Source: Riemerella anatipestifer
GTDB lineage: Bacteria > Bacteroidota > Bacteroidia > Flavobacteriales > Weeksellaceae
Assembly (NCBI RefSeq): GCF_035666175.1
Contig: NZ_CP142016.1
Span: 2,108,001 to 2,172,000 of the forward strand
Reading direction: 5' to 3'
Length of the DNA: 64,000 bases
Shown: positions 1 to 9,665 of the stretch, in pieces
Layout of the letters: every line of letters starts with the position of its first letter
How positions within the stretch are numbered: position 1 is the first letter of the stretch
Made by a program: the position numbers and the translations under genes
Notes under the pieces: generated by a model
Seen by the model: only the letters and a program-made list of their open reading frames with translations
Told to the model about the DNA's origin: nothing
The model's database searches: none

Positions 1-1
1 A

Positions 2-709
2 TACGATTACGGAGTAATTCATTATAACTCTTATGATTATAGAGGTATAGATGTGGCTCTCATTTATCAGAAAAGAAGATTTAGCCCTACTTACAGCACT
101 AAAAAAGAACTCAAAATATACAATGAAGAGGGTAGAAGAGAGTATACTCGTGATTTGTTAGTGGTTTCAGGATATTTAGATGGCGAAAAGGTTGCTTTTT
201 TTGTTAATCACTGGCCATCTAGGAGAGGTGGTGAAGCAGTTTCTCTTCCTAAGAGGAATGCTGCCGCTCAGCTGCTAAGAGAACAGATGGATAGCGTAAG
301 AGCTCTAGATGCTAATACCAAACTAATAGCAATGGGTGACTTTAATGATGACCCTATTAGTAGTAGTTTTAAAAATTATTTAAAAACGGTAGGGAGTGCT
401 AAAGAACTTAGCCCAGAGTATCCTTATTTAAACTTGATGTACCCGCTATTTAAGAAAGGGGTGGCATCTTTGGCATATCGTGATGCTCCCAACTTGTTCG
501 ACCAAATAATTGTTTCAGAAAATTTAATCAACCCAAAAGATGCTTCTTATTCTATTTTTAGAACAGAAGTTTATGCACCTGCTTACCTTATCAATAAAGA
601 AGGTAGCTTTAAAGGGTATCCGTTCCGTTCTTGGAATGGGGATAAATTCACGGGAGGATATAGTGACCACTTCCCAGTATTTACTATATTGTCCAAGGAA
701 GTTAATTAG
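2..709 (+). CDS. Endonuclease/exonuclease/phosphatase family protein (3' part)
   Basis: The reading frame is open to the left edge of the window, so the gene starts outside it and only the last 235 codons are seen. A GTG at 53 could be read as a start, but the frame before it (YDYRGIDVALIYQ) is already typical of the family. Motifs of the EEP (DNase I-like) fold are present: GDFNDDP (metal and catalytic residues), NHWPSRRGG, and SDHFPVF near the C-terminus. Such proteins cleave phosphodiester bonds in nucleic acids or small substrates; many flavobacterial members are exported, but the N-terminus is not visible here. The substrate cannot be told. A hairpin terminator follows. Confidence 0.8.
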   Translation, partial: YDYGVIHYNSYDYRGIDVALIYQKRRFSPTYSTKKELKIYNEEGRREYTRDLLVVSGYLDGEKVAFFVNHWPSRRGGEAVSLPKRNAAAQLLREQMDSVRALDANTKLIAMGDFNDDPISSSFKNYLKTVGSAKELSPEYPYLNLMYPLFKKGVASLAYRDAPNLFDQIIVSENLINPKDASYSIFRTEVYAPAYLINKEGSFKGYPFRSWNGDKFTGGYSDHFPVFTILSKEVN

Positions 710-732
710 AAAGTTTATAACATATTGCGAAG

Positions 733-766
733 GAGGTTGTCTTAGTTTAGGGCAACCTCTTTTTTG
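733..766 (+). terminator. Rho-independent terminator after the EEP-family gene
   Basis: Stem GAGGTTGTC / GGCAACCTC (one G-T pair) with a 9-nt loop, followed by a run of T. It separates the EEP-family gene from the carboxylase gene. Confidence 0.75.
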
Positions 767-813
767 TTTTCATAAAAACTATTATCTTTAAGGACTAAAA
801 AAATAGGAAACCT

Positions 814-2442
814 ATGGATTTGCAATTCAACAAAAATGAAGACCTTAACCGATTGAAGCTTTCAGAAATCAATCAGTTATTAGCTAAAATAAAGAAAGGA
901 GGAGGAGAGAAACGCTTAGAAAAACTCAGAAGTGAGGGTAAAATGACGGCTAGAGAGCGTATAGATTACCTCTTAGATGATAATAAAGATAGTATAGAGA
1001 TAGGGGCGTTTGCAGGGTTTGAAATGTATGAAGAGCATGGTGGCTGCCCTAGTGCTGGTGTGGTGGTTAAGATAGGATATGTTTCTGGTAAGCAATGTAT
1101 TGTGGTAGCTAATGATGCTTCGGTAAAGGCTGGGGCGTGGTTTCCAATTACGGGTAAGAAAAATCTTAGAGCTCAAGAAATTGCGATGGAAAACCGTTTG
1201 CCTATTATCTATTTGGTAGATTCGGCAGGAGTTTATCTGCCTATGCAAGACGAAATTTTTCCTGATAAAGAGCATTTCGGAAGGATATTTAGAAATAATG
1301 CCAAAATGAGTGCTATGGGGATTATTCAAATCTCTGCAGTGATGGGAAGTTGTGTTGCAGGAGGAGCGTATTTACCTATTATGAGTGATGAAGCGATGAT
1401 TGTAGATAAAACAGGTTCTATATTTTTAGCGGGAAGTTATCTAGTAAAAGCAGCGATAGGAGAAAGTATAGACAACGAAACTTTGGGGGGAGCTACTACG
1501 CATTGTTCTATTTCTGGAGTTACCGACTATAAAGCTAAAGATGATAAAGATGCTTTGGATAGAATTAAAAACATAATGAAATCTATCGGAGATTTTGAAA
1601 AGGCAGGGTTTGACCGAACGGAAAGCTTTTTGCCAAAAGAAAGTCCTGAAAATATATTTGGTATTATACCTGCAGCTAGATCAGAACAATACGATACTTA
1701 TGAAATTATAAAATGTCTAGTAGATAAATCGGAGTATGAGGAGTATAAGCCAGATTATGGTAAATCTATTATATGTGCTACGGCAAGAATAGATGGTTGG
1801 AGTGTAGGGATTGTAGCTAACCAAAGGAAATTGGTAAAAAGTGGTAAGGGAGAAATGCAGTTCGGAGGTGTTATCTATTCTGATTCTGCGGACAAAGCAA
1901 CCCGATTTATTGCCAATTGTAACCAAAGGAAAATTCCATTGGTATTTTTGCAAGATGTAACAGGTTTTATGGTAGGGTCTAAATCAGAGCACGGTGGTAT
2001 TATAAAAGATGGTGCTAAAATGGTAAATGCGGTGTCTAATTCTGTGGTGCCTAAGTTTACCATTATTACAGGTAACTCGTATGGAGCAGGTAACTATGCG
2101 ATGTGCGGTAAGGCTTACGATCCTCGTCTTATCGTGGCTTGGCCTTGGGCAGACCTTGCGGTAATGGGTGGGGCTCAAGCGGCTAAAGTATTAGCACAAA
2201 TACAAGAAGCTACACTTAGAAAGAAAGGTAAGGAAATTACCGAAGAAGACCGAAACGAAATTTTACAAGAAATATCTAAAAAATATCAAAAACAAACTGA
2301 AGCTACTTATGCAGCTGCAAGGTTGTGGACAGATGCCATCATTAGTCCGTTAGATACTAGAAAATGGATTTCTATGGGGATAGAAGCGGCTAATCATTCG
2401 CCTATTACAGAGAAATTTAATTTAGGTGTTATTCAGGTGTAA
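814..2442 (+). CDS. Acyl-CoA carboxylase beta subunit (methylcrotonoyl-CoA carboxylase type)
   Basis: 542 residues, the usual length for the carboxyltransferase (beta) subunit of methylcrotonoyl- or propionyl-CoA carboxylases. These transfer a carboxyl group from biotin to an acyl-CoA. Two crotonase-like halves are visible: the first with GGCPSAGVVV, an oxyanion-type region MGSCVAGGAYLPIMSDEA and GGATTHC; the second with FLQDVTGFMVG, GNSYGAGNYAMCGKAYDP and AVMGGAQAAKVL. The overall pattern is closest to the methylcrotonoyl-CoA carboxylase beta subunit of leucine degradation, but the substrate cannot be fixed from sequence alone. The biotin-carrying alpha subunit is not in the window. The stop codon overlaps the next start by one base (TAATG), so the two genes are probably translationally coupled. 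Confidence 0.88.
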   Translation: MDLQFNKNEDLNRLKLSEINQLLAKIKKGGGEKRLEKLRSEGKMTARERIDYLLDDNKDSIEIGAFAGFEMYEEHGGCPSAGVVVKIGYVSGKQCIVVANDASVKAGAWFPITGKKNLRAQEIAMENRLPIIYLVDSAGVYLPMQDEIFPDKEHFGRIFRNNAKMSAMGIIQISAVMGSCVAGGAYLPIMSDEAMIVDKTGSIFLAGSYLVKAAIGESIDNETLGGATTHCSISGVTDYKAKDDKDALDRIKNIMKSIGDFEKAGFDRTESFLPKESPENIFGIIPAARSEQYDTYEIIKCLVDKSEYEEYKPDYGKSIICATARIDGWSVGIVANQRKLVKSGKGEMQFGGVIYSDSADKATRFIANCNQRKIPLVFLQDVTGFMVGSKSEHGGIIKDGAKMVNAVSNSVVPKFTIITGNSYGAGNYAMCGKAYDPRLIVAWPWADLAVMGGAQAAKVLAQIQEATLRKKGKEITEEDRNEILQEISKKYQKQTEATYAAARLWTDAIISPLDTRKWISMGIEAANHSPITEKFNLGVIQV

Positions 2443-2864
2443 TGAATAAGGAAAAGAAAAAGCTATTTAGAAAAGTAAATACAACTACCTACGGTGTTCG
2501 TCATAACTTTGGACAAGATTATAATAGAAGAGATGAAAGTCAACAAGGTGGTAAAGGAAAAATGAAGAGAGGTGTAGAAAGGGGATTAGACTATACGCCG
2601 CTCTTTAGATTTTTGCTATCAAAAGTAGGTTCAGATTGGAACAGTGTCTTTAATGAGGCTAAATCACGACTTGATAAAACTGAACCTATCTTTTGGATGG
2701 TGGCACTAACGGAGAATGAAAAGCAAGATTTTGTGAGGACAGGAGAGTCTAGTTATTTCTCGGGCTTATTTGTTGATGAAAACAATATTTTGCAAGAATG
2801 TACGCCCGAATTAAATAAATCTAATATGCAAAAATTTTGCAATTGTTGTACTCATACTTGTTAA
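2442..2864 (+). CDS. Conserved hypothetical protein with Cys-rich tail, coupled to the carboxylase gene
   Basis: 140 residues, no signal peptide or membrane segment. The N-terminal third is very basic and polar. The middle (DYTPLFRFLLSKVGSDWNSV, then EPIFWMVAL and SSYFSGLFVDENNILQ) looks like a compact fold, and the protein ends CNCCTHTC, a cluster suggesting a metal site. I do not recognise a named family. The start codon overlaps the stop of the carboxylase gene, so it is translated from the same message. Confidence 0.7.
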   Translation: MNKEKKKLFRKVNTTTYGVRHNFGQDYNRRDESQQGGKGKMKRGVERGLDYTPLFRFLLSKVGSDWNSVFNEAKSRLDKTEPIFWMVALTENEKQDFVRTGESSYFSGLFVDENNILQECTPELNKSNMQKFCNCCTHTC

Positions 2865-2911
2865 TGGTGAGGTGTACTGAATTCATTACTAGATAATTAA
2901 GTAATATTTTG

Positions 2912-2941
2912 TTTGGTTGAATTGATTTTTTGCTTAATTTG
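2912..2941 (+). promoter_or_regulatory. Candidate Bacteroidetes promoter for the ComEC-like gene
   Basis: TTTG at 2912-2915, 18-nt spacer, then TTAATTTG at 2934-2941, one base off the TAnnTTTG consensus. It lies just upstream of the GTG chosen as start, which argues against the in-frame TTG at 2930, as that codon lies inside the spacer. Confidence 0.35.
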
Positions 2942-2968
2942 GTATCCTGTATCAGTTTGTTTATCAAA

Positions 2969-4738
2969 GTGAAAAAGCAAATTCTTTTTAGCCTCTTTAT
3001 AAGTTTTTCATTAGGTGTCTTTTTGCAAGACCTTAATGGGTTCTCGTGGCAACAGCTCAATCTTATAGCTACATTAGGAGTTATTAGCCTTGGGTTAATT
3101 TGGTTAAAAGTGGATTGGTTAGTTCGGGGCAGAATATGGTTACTTAATATCTTTTTTCTTTGTTTTGGGGTATTTACTCATTACCTTAATTCGGAAAAAT
3201 CAGTTTTGCCGAGTGTTTCTAAAAAGGAAGAACTTGTTTTTAAAATTGAACAAAAGCTAAATTCAACGGCTAAAAATAAACGCTATGAAATAACAGCATT
3301 TCATCAAAATCAACCTTTTAAAGCAGTTTTATCTGCGCCAAAAGATTTGGAAGAATTGGATTATAAGCACTACTATCAATCTCAACTTAGTTTATATCCG
3401 TTGGAGTCTTCCAAGAATAATTACCAGTTTGATTATGCCAAATATCAAGCGAGGAAAGCTGTTTATTATAAGGCTTATGCCAAAGATTTACACAAAGCGC
3501 CAAAATCAGAGCTTACTTTCTCCGAAAAAATGAAACAATGGCGACTGGAACTCCTTAGCAATATAGATAAAAACGAAAAACTTTCACAACAAACTAGAGC
3601 TTTCCTAAAAGGAATTGTTTTAGCTGATAGAACGGAGGTAGATGCGGAAACTAATACTAATTTTAGGAGAAGTGGTTTAACGCATGTTTTAGCCATTTCT
3701 GGGTCGCATATTGCAATTATCTTTGGGGTTATCTATATGCTACTGAGTTTGACTGTGCCAGCAAAATTTAGGACAGGTGTAATATTGTTTAGTTTGGTGT
3801 TAATTTGGGTTTTTGCTTGGTTTATCGGTTGGGGGAGTTCTGTTGTTAGGTCTTGTATTATGCTCACTGTTTATTTTGGTTTTGTTCTTTTGCAAAGAAA
3901 ACCTCAAGTTTTAGACGCTTTAGCCTTAGCAGGGCTGGGTATTCTGATGGTAGATACACAAGAACTATTTTCAGTAGGGTTTCAGTTGAGTTTTTCTGCG
4001 GTGTTGGGGATTTATTGGTTTAATAAACCTATCATTCGTCTTTTTCCAAATCCTAGAAACAAAATTCAAAAACTATTACTTTATACTTTTACAATGTCTA
4101 CAGCGGCACAGCTTGGGACTATGCCTATTGTGATTTATTATTTCCACCAGTATTCGGCGTGGTCTATTTTGGCTAATCTTGTAGTACTTCCTTTAATGGA
4201 ATTTGTGATTATACTATCGTTTTTAATGACAATCGTTTTTGGTTTAGGAGTTTATTGGAGTTGGTTATCTTTTGCTTATGATTGGCTAATTAAAGCCTTG
4301 CTATGGCTGATAGGCTTCTTTGGTAAAATAGAGTTAGGGTATTTTCAAGATATACCGTTGAGTGTTTGGGAGATGGGAGTTTTGGCGGTAAGGCTTTATT
4401 TTCTAAGAGAAATATTGGTTCGGTTTAGATGGAGAGGTTTTATGAAGTTGATGTTTTCTGTACTTTTATTTTTCGGGATTAAAATGGGGCTAGATGTTAG
4501 AGCTTATCACGATAAAGAAGCGAGGTGGCATAACCATTATCACACTAAGGTATTTTCTGTTTTGGATAAAGGAAAAGTGTATTTTTGGGTGTCAGATAAA
4601 GACAATTTAGAAGTGTTAGAAAGTTATCTCATAAAACCTTATGTGATTTCTAAAAGAGCTGAAAGCTATAAAGTAAAGATGATGTCTGAAGAAATAAATG
4701 AGGTTATTTTTAATGGAAAAAGATATCCGTCCCAATAG
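2969..4738 (+). CDS. ComEC/Rec2-family competence membrane protein, lacking the metallo-beta-lactamase domain
   Basis: 589 residues from the GTG at 2969 (VKKQILFSLF); the in-frame TTG at 2930 falls inside the probable promoter. Two or three membrane segments at the N-terminus are followed by an OB-like soluble part (about residues 80-190) and then the multi-helix competence domain, recognisable by LKGIVLADRT, GLTHVLAISGSHIAII and VRSCIMLTVYFG. ComEC forms the inner-membrane channel for single-stranded DNA during natural transformation. The protein ends after a short soluble tail of about 75 residues with no HxHxDH motif, so the C-terminal nuclease-like domain of longer ComEC proteins is absent. 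No other competence gene is nearby. Confidence 0.85.
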   Translation: MKKQILFSLFISFSLGVFLQDLNGFSWQQLNLIATLGVISLGLIWLKVDWLVRGRIWLLNIFFLCFGVFTHYLNSEKSVLPSVSKKEELVFKIEQKLNSTAKNKRYEITAFHQNQPFKAVLSAPKDLEELDYKHYYQSQLSLYPLESSKNNYQFDYAKYQARKAVYYKAYAKDLHKAPKSELTFSEKMKQWRLELLSNIDKNEKLSQQTRAFLKGIVLADRTEVDAETNTNFRRSGLTHVLAISGSHIAIIFGVIYMLLSLTVPAKFRTGVILFSLVLIWVFAWFIGWGSSVVRSCIMLTVYFGFVLLQRKPQVLDALALAGLGILMVDTQELFSVGFQLSFSAVLGIYWFNKPIIRLFPNPRNKIQKLLLYTFTMSTAAQLGTMPIVIYYFHQYSAWSILANLVVLPLMEFVIILSFLMTIVFGLGVYWSWLSFAYDWLIKALLWLIGFFGKIELGYFQDIPLSVWEMGVLAVRLYFLREILVRFRWRGFMKLMFSVLLFFGIKMGLDVRAYHDKEARWHNHYHTKVFSVLDKGKVYFWVSDKDNLEVLESYLIKPYVISKRAESYKVKMMSEEINEVIFNGKRYPSQ

Positions 4739-4804
4739 TCTTTATGGTGTGTTAAATATTTTATTTAGAAAGATTATAAACTATGTATTTCTGATGTTTC
4801 TCAT

Positions 4805-4835
4805 TTTTAAGAAACTTAACATTTTTTTAACTTTG
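4805..4835 (+). promoter_or_regulatory. Candidate promoter of the sdhCAB operon
   Basis: TAACTTTG at 4828-4835 matches the TAnnTTTG box; TTTT at 4805-4808 lies 19 nt upstream in the -33 position. The sdhC ATG follows 26 nt after the box. Confidence 0.45.
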
Positions 4836-4861
4836 TGAAAATTTAAAATAATAAACTCAAT

Positions 4862-5530
4862 ATGGCAGGTTTAACAAGTTCTACGATTGGTAGAAAGTAT
4901 GCAATGGCACTATCAGCAATATTTTTGTTAGTGTTTTTAGTGATGCACCTTTCGGTTAATATGCTTTCCGTTTTTAGCGAGAGTGCGTTTAACCAAGCGT
5001 CTTATTTTATGGGATACAATCCTTTTGTACAATTTTTAATGCAGCCAATTTTGATTTTTGCTGTGTTTTTTCATTTTGTGATGGGGTTTGTATTAGAGGC
5101 TAAAAATAACAAAGCCAGACCTGTGAAATACGCAGTGAATGGTGCTAAGGCTAACTCTTCGTGGATGTCTAGAAATATGATTATTTCTGGAGCAGTTATT
5201 TTGGCATTTTTAGCACTTCATATGTATGATTTTTGGGTGCATGAGATGACTTACAAGTACATTCCTGGAGAAGGAGACCCTAGTGATGTTGCTCGTTTTT
5301 GGGAAGAATTACACGAGAAGTTTTCTAATCCTATTAGAGTGGCTTTTTATGTGGTTTCTTTTGTGCTTTTAGGGTTACACTTAGCACACGGTTTCCAATC
5401 TTCGTTCCAATCTATAGGTGCTAGACACCCTAAGTATACACCTTGTATTATGGCTTTAGGGAAGTGGTATTCTATCCTTATCCCACTAGGTTTTATATTT
5501 GTGGCAGTATTTCATTTCGTAACTCAATAA
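4862..5530 (+). CDS. sdhC: Succinate dehydrogenase cytochrome b subunit (b558 family)
   Basis: 222 residues with five hydrophobic segments, the single-anchor-subunit type used with two-subunit SdhAB in Bacteroidetes. It anchors the enzyme to the inner membrane and carries haem b that passes electrons to or from menaquinone. Candidate haem-ligand histidines lie in the membrane segments, for example in VMHLSVNM, FFHFVMGF, LALHMYDFWVH and GLHLAHGFQ. It is the first gene of sdhCAB; sdhA starts 65 nt downstream. Start ATG follows a good -7 box. Confidence 0.93.
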   Translation: MAGLTSSTIGRKYAMALSAIFLLVFLVMHLSVNMLSVFSESAFNQASYFMGYNPFVQFLMQPILIFAVFFHFVMGFVLEAKNNKARPVKYAVNGAKANSSWMSRNMIISGAVILAFLALHMYDFWVHEMTYKYIPGEGDPSDVARFWEELHEKFSNPIRVAFYVVSFVLLGLHLAHGFQSSFQSIGARHPKYTPCIMALGKWYSILIPLGFIFVAVFHFVTQ

Positions 5531-5594
5531 AATTTAGATTTTAAGTTCTTATCATAATTTAAAATTTAAATCATTTAATTTAAAATATCTAAAA

Positions 5595-7607
5595 ATGAGT
5601 ATATTAGATTCTAAAATTCCAGCAGGTCCATTAGCGGACAAGTGGAAAAATCATAAAAATCACATGAACCTAGTAGCCCCTAACAACCGTGATAAGATAG
5701 ATGTTATCGTGGTAGGAACAGGGTTGGCAGGTGGTTCTGCTGCTGCTACTTTAGCAGAGCAGGGGTATAATGTGAAAGCATTTTGTTATCAAGATTCTCC
5801 TAGAAGAGCTCACTCTATTGCGGCTCAAGGAGGTATTAACGCTGCTAAAAACTATCAGGGAGATGGAGATTCTATCTACCGATTATTCTACGATACTATT
5901 AAAGGGGGAGACTACCGTGCTAGAGAGGCTAATGTTTATCGTCTAGCGGAAGTTTCAGCTAATATTATAGACCAATGTGTTTCTCAAGGGGTTCCTTTTG
6001 GAAGAGATTACGGAGGTCAGTTAGATAACCGTTCTTTCGGTGGGGTTCAAGTAAAGAGAACTTTCTATGCTAAAGGACAAACAGGTCAGCAGCTTCTATT
6101 AGGAGCTTATTCTGCGATGAGTCGTCAGATAGGTAAGGGTAGAATTAAAATGTACAACCGTCATGAAATGATGGAGTTGGTAATTGTTGACGGAAAGGCA
6201 AGAGGAATTATTGCAAGAAACTTAGTAACTGGAGAGATAGAAAGACACTCTGCACACGCAGTAGTCATTGCTACTGGAGGTTATGGTAATGTTTATTTCC
6301 TTTCTACAAATGCTATGGGGTCTAATTGTTCTGCAGCTTGGAAAATCCATAAGAAAGGAGCTTACTTTGCAAACCCTTGTTTCGTTCAGATACACCCTAC
6401 TTGTATTCCTGTTCACGGGACACAGCAATCTAAATTGACGTTGATGTCTGAGTCTTTAAGAAACTCTGGTAGAATATGGGTTCCTAAAAAGATAGAAGAT
6501 GCTGTAGCCATCAGAGAAGGTAAACTAAGACCTGAAAATATCAAAGAAGAAGATAGAGATTATTATTTGGAGAGAAGATATCCAGCGTTTGGTAACTTAG
6601 TGCCTCGTGATGTGGCTTCTAGAGCGGCTAAAGAGCGTTGTGATGCTGGTTTTGGTATCGAAAATAACGAAACTAAAGAAGGTGTTTACCTAGACTTCTC
6701 TACCGAAATCATAAAGAAAGGTAAGGAAGCGGCTTTAGAAAGAAATCTCCATAATCCTACAGAGCAACAAATCTACGATTTAGGTAAAGCTTGGGTAGAA
6801 GAAAAGTACGGAAACTTATTCCAAATGTATGAAAAAATTACAGCGGATAACCCGTACAAAACACCAATGAAGATTTATCCAGCGGTGCACTATTCTATGG
6901 GTGGCGTTTGGGTAGATTATAACTTAATGTCTACAATACCAGGTTGTTTCGTGATTGGAGAGGCTAACTTCTCAGACCACGGTGCTAATAGACTTGGAGC
7001 TTCTGCTCTAATGCAAGGTTTAGCGGATGGGTACTTCGTATTGCCTTATACAATTGCAGATTATCTTTCTGCGGATATTAGAACGGGGCAAATTCCTACA
7101 GATACACCAGCTTTTGAACAAGCAGAGAAAGAGATACAAGAGAAAGTTAATTTCTTCATCAATAATAACGGAACTCACTCTGTAGATTATTTCCACAAAA
7201 AATTAGGAAATGTAATGTGGAACAAGGTGGGTATGGCTAGAAACGAGCAAGGTTTGAAGGAAGCTATCCAAGAAATTGAAGAAATTAGAAAAGATTTCTG
7301 GCAAAATGTAAGAGTTCCAGGTGAAGCTAACGGTATGAATCCTGAACTAGAAAAGGCATTCCGTGTAGCAGATTTCTTAGAGCTAGGTCAGCTTATGGCA
7401 ATGGATGCACTTAACAGAAATGAATCTTGCGGAGGACACTTCCGTGAAGAATACTCTACTCCAGACGGAGAAGCACAGAGAGATGATGAGAACTATAAGT
7501 ATGCCGCAGTTTGGGAATACAAAGGAGAAGACATCAATCAGGAAGTCTTACACAAAGAAGAACTGGTTTACGAGAATATAGAAGTGAAAACAAGAAGTTA
7601 TAAATAA
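5595..7607 (+). CDS. sdhA: Succinate dehydrogenase/fumarate reductase flavoprotein subunit
   Basis: 670 residues. The dinucleotide-binding motif [20 protein letters not shown] lies at about residues 38-57. It is followed by [17 protein letters not shown], which carries the histidine that binds FAD covalently, and by [10 protein letters not shown] and [11 protein letters not shown] in the active-site region. The C-terminal helical domain holds [11 protein letters not shown]. The protein oxidises succinate to fumarate in the TCA cycle (or the reverse) on the cytoplasmic face. Length and sequence fit the Bacteroidetes/B. subtilis type rather than the E. coli type. It lies between sdhC and sdhB, with sdhB starting 23 nt downstream. 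Confidence 0.95.
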   Translation: MSILDSKIPAGPLADKWKNHKNHMNLVAPNNRDKIDVIVVGTGLAGGSAAATLAEQGYNVKAFCYQDSPRRAHSIAAQGGINAAKNYQGDGDSIYRLFYDTIKGGDYRAREANVYRLAEVSANIIDQCVSQGVPFGRDYGGQLDNRSFGGVQVKRTFYAKGQTGQQLLLGAYSAMSRQIGKGRIKMYNRHEMMELVIVDGKARGIIARNLVTGEIERHSAHAVVIATGGYGNVYFLSTNAMGSNCSAAWKIHKKGAYFANPCFVQIHPTCIPVHGTQQSKLTLMSESLRNSGRIWVPKKIEDAVAIREGKLRPENIKEEDRDYYLERRYPAFGNLVPRDVASRAAKERCDAGFGIENNETKEGVYLDFSTEIIKKGKEAALERNLHNPTEQQIYDLGKAWVEEKYGNLFQMYEKITADNPYKTPMKIYPAVHYSMGGVWVDYNLMSTIPGCFVIGEANFSDHGANRLGASALMQGLADGYFVLPYTIADYLSADIRTGQIPTDTPAFEQAEKEIQEKVNFFINNNGTHSVDYFHKKLGNVMWNKVGMARNEQGLKEAIQEIEEIRKDFWQNVRVPGEANGMNPELEKAFRVADFLELGQLMAMDALNRNESCGGHFREEYSTPDGEAQRDDENYKYAAVWEYKGEDINQEVLHKEELVYENIEVKTRSYK

Positions 7608-7630
7608 TCTCCAATAAAAACGATAATAAA

Positions 7631-8401
7631 ATGAGTGCAAAAAAAGGATTAAACCTGACTCTAAAAATTTGGAGACAGAAAAATAATAAATCAAAAGGGC
7701 AATTTGAAACTTATAAGATTTCTGATGTTTCTCCTGATTCGTCATTCTTGGAGATGTTAGATATGCTCAATGAAAATTTAGTAAACGAAGGTAAAGAGCC
7801 TGTTGCTTTTGACCACGACTGCCGTGAGGGTATTTGCGGTATGTGTTCGTTATACATCAATGGTAGAGCTCATGGTCCTGATACAGGGATTACTACCTGC
7901 CAGTTACACATGAGAATGTTTAAAGATGGTGAAACTATTCATATAGAGCCATGGAGAAGTGCTGCTTTCCCAGTAATTAAAGACTTGGTAGTAGATAGAA
8001 GTGCCTTTGATAGAATTATGGCTGCAGGAGGATTTATCTCTGTAAATACTTCTGGTAACACTACTGATGCTAACAGTATCCCTGTGCCTAAAGAAGATGC
8101 AGATAAAGCAATGGATGCAGCGGCTTGTATAGGATGTGGTGCTTGTGTGGCAACGTGTAAAAACGGTTCTGCAATGCTATTTGTGGGAGCTAAAGTATCT
8201 CAGTATGCACTATTGCCACAAGGTAGAGTAGAGGCTAAGAGAAGAGTTCTTAAAATGGTAGCAGCTATGGACGAGGAAGGCTTTGGTAACTGTTCTAACA
8301 CTGGAGCTTGTGAAGTAGAATGTCCTAAAGGAATTTCTCTTGAAAACATTGCAAGAATGAACAGAGAGTTCTTATGTGCAACACTATCTAGTGCAGAATA
8401 A
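7631..8401 (+). CDS. sdhB: Succinate dehydrogenase/fumarate reductase iron-sulfur subunit
   Basis: 256 residues. The N-terminal ferredoxin domain carries [22 protein letters not shown]... beginning near residue 60 for the [2Fe-2S] cluster. The C-terminal domain carries [15 protein letters not shown] and [15 protein letters not shown] for the [4Fe-4S] and [3Fe-4S] clusters. It passes electrons from SdhA FAD to the haem of SdhC. Last gene of the sdh operon; a strong terminator follows. Confidence 0.95.
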   Translation: MSAKKGLNLTLKIWRQKNNKSKGQFETYKISDVSPDSSFLEMLDMLNENLVNEGKEPVAFDHDCREGICGMCSLYINGRAHGPDTGITTCQLHMRMFKDGETIHIEPWRSAAFPVIKDLVVDRSAFDRIMAAGGFISVNTSGNTTDANSIPVPKEDADKAMDAAACIGCGACVATCKNGSAMLFVGAKVSQYALLPQGRVEAKRRVLKMVAAMDEEGFGNCSNTGACEVECPKGISLENIARMNREFLCATLSSAE

Positions 8402-8427
8402 GACTTACAGTTTATTAGAATAAAATA

Positions 8428-8460
8428 AAATCGCTTTTTGTTATGAAAAGCGATTTTTTT
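8428..8460 (+). terminator. Terminator of sdhCAB
   Basis: Stem AAATCGCTTTT / AAAAGCGATTT with a 7-nt loop, continuing into a T run. Confidence 0.8.
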
Positions 8461-8474
8461 ATGAGGTTATCTAT

Positions 8475-8482
8475 TATATTTG
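8475..8482 (+). promoter_or_regulatory. -7 box just before dinB
   Basis: TATATTTG matches TAnnTTTG exactly and ends only 4 nt before the GTG start of dinB. If used, transcription would begin at or next to the start codon, giving a leaderless or nearly leaderless message. No clear TTTG is seen at -33. Confidence 0.35.
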
Positions 8483-8486
8483 TTCT

Positions 8487-9569
8487 GTGGAGCAGTTTTA
8501 CAGAAAAATCATACATATAGATATGGACGCTTTCTATGCCTCGGTGGAGCAACGAGATTTCCCTGAGCTTGAAGGGAAACCAGTGGTGGTAGGAGGAGGG
8601 CATAGAGGAGTTGTGGCGGCTGCAAGTTACGAAGCGAGAAAATACGGTGTGAGGTCAGCGATGTCTAGTGTTGTAGCAAAGAAAAAATGCCCACAGATAA
8701 TTTTTGTTAAACCTAGATTTCATAGGTATAAAGAAATTTCTGAACAAATAAGAGCCATCTTTTTTGAATATACCGATTTGGTAGAGCCTCTTTCACTAGA
8801 CGAGGCATATTTAGATGTCACCCATAACAAAAAGGGCATAGATTCGGCTAATCTAATAGCTAAAGAAATAAGACGAAAGATATTTGAAACTACTGGACTT
8901 ACAGCCTCGGCGGGGATTTCGGTAAATAAATTTTTGGCTAAGGTAGCCTCCGACATCAATAAACCTAACGGACAGAAAACAATTCACCCAACTAAAGTGC
9001 TTTCCTTCTTAGAAAATCTTCCCATAGAACGGTTTTATGGGATAGGAAATGTAACGGCAAACAAAATGTACCAACTAGGAATTTACAAAGGCAAAGATTT
9101 AAAAGAAAAATCTCTAGAATATTTGGTAACTCACTTTGGAAAAATGGGAGGGCGTTATTATGATATTGTCAGGGGTGTACATAGAAGCGAAGTTAAACCT
9201 CATAGGATTGCCAAAAGTGTAGGGGTAGAACATACTTATGCAGACGATATTGATACCGAGAAGGATATAGATAAGCAATTGATGAGATTAGCCCAAGAAT
9301 TATACAGAAGGATAGAGAAAAAGAAAGTTAAAGGTAAATCATTGACTCTTAAAATAAAGTATAAAGATTTTTCACTTTTTACGCGTTCCAAAACTCAAGA
9401 TTTGTATTTTGAAACAGAGGAAGAAATATACCAAATTGCTCGCTTTTTGTGGAGTCTTCGTCCTTATGATAAAGCGATTCGGCTTTTAGGGTTATCCTTG
9501 TCTAGTTTGAATACGCCGTCTCAGAAAAAAGTTTATGTGCAACTCAAAATTCCATTTAATGATTTGTAA
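8487..9569 (+). CDS. dinB: DNA polymerase IV (Y family)
   Basis: 360 residues from a GTG start. The palm motif IIHIDMDAFYASVEQRD at about residues 8-24 and SLDEAYLDVT near residue 105 supply the catalytic acidic residues. They are followed by the helix-hairpin-helix region (GIGNVTANKMYQLGIY) and a little-finger domain. The enzyme is a translesion polymerase that copies damaged templates at low fidelity. No ATG is available before the catalytic IDMD, so GTG is the only sensible start. recA lies 97 nt downstream, a DNA-damage-related neighbour, but with its own promoter. No SOS-like operator was recognised. Confidence 0.92.
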   Translation: MEQFYRKIIHIDMDAFYASVEQRDFPELEGKPVVVGGGHRGVVAAASYEARKYGVRSAMSSVVAKKKCPQIIFVKPRFHRYKEISEQIRAIFFEYTDLVEPLSLDEAYLDVTHNKKGIDSANLIAKEIRRKIFETTGLTASAGISVNKFLAKVASDINKPNGQKTIHPTKVLSFLENLPIERFYGIGNVTANKMYQLGIYKGKDLKEKSLEYLVTHFGKMGGRYYDIVRGVHRSEVKPHRIAKSVGVEHTYADDIDTEKDIDKQLMRLAQELYRRIEKKKVKGKSLTLKIKYKDFSLFTRSKTQDLYFETEEEIYQIARFLWSLRPYDKAIRLLGLSLSSLNTPSQKKVYVQLKIPFNDL

Positions 9570-9617
9570 TTCAGTTGATTGTTTATATTGATTAGAAGAG
9601 GTGATGAATAAGATATT

Positions 9618-9647
9618 ATTGTAGTCTAATTCTTTTTTGTATTTTTG
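9618..9647 (+). promoter_or_regulatory. Candidate recA promoter
   Basis: TATTTTTG at 9640-9647 fits TAnnTTTG; TTG at 9619-9621 lies 18 nt upstream. The recA ATG is 18 nt after the box. No obvious LexA-type palindrome overlaps it. Confidence 0.45.
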
Positions 9648-9665
9648 GGGTAAATTATATTAACA

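Noticed and set aside
540-791. Overlapping 83-codon plus-strand frame at the end of the EEP-family gene
   Set aside because: It reads through the true terminator hairpin and has no family likeness; the EEP frame is the coding one.
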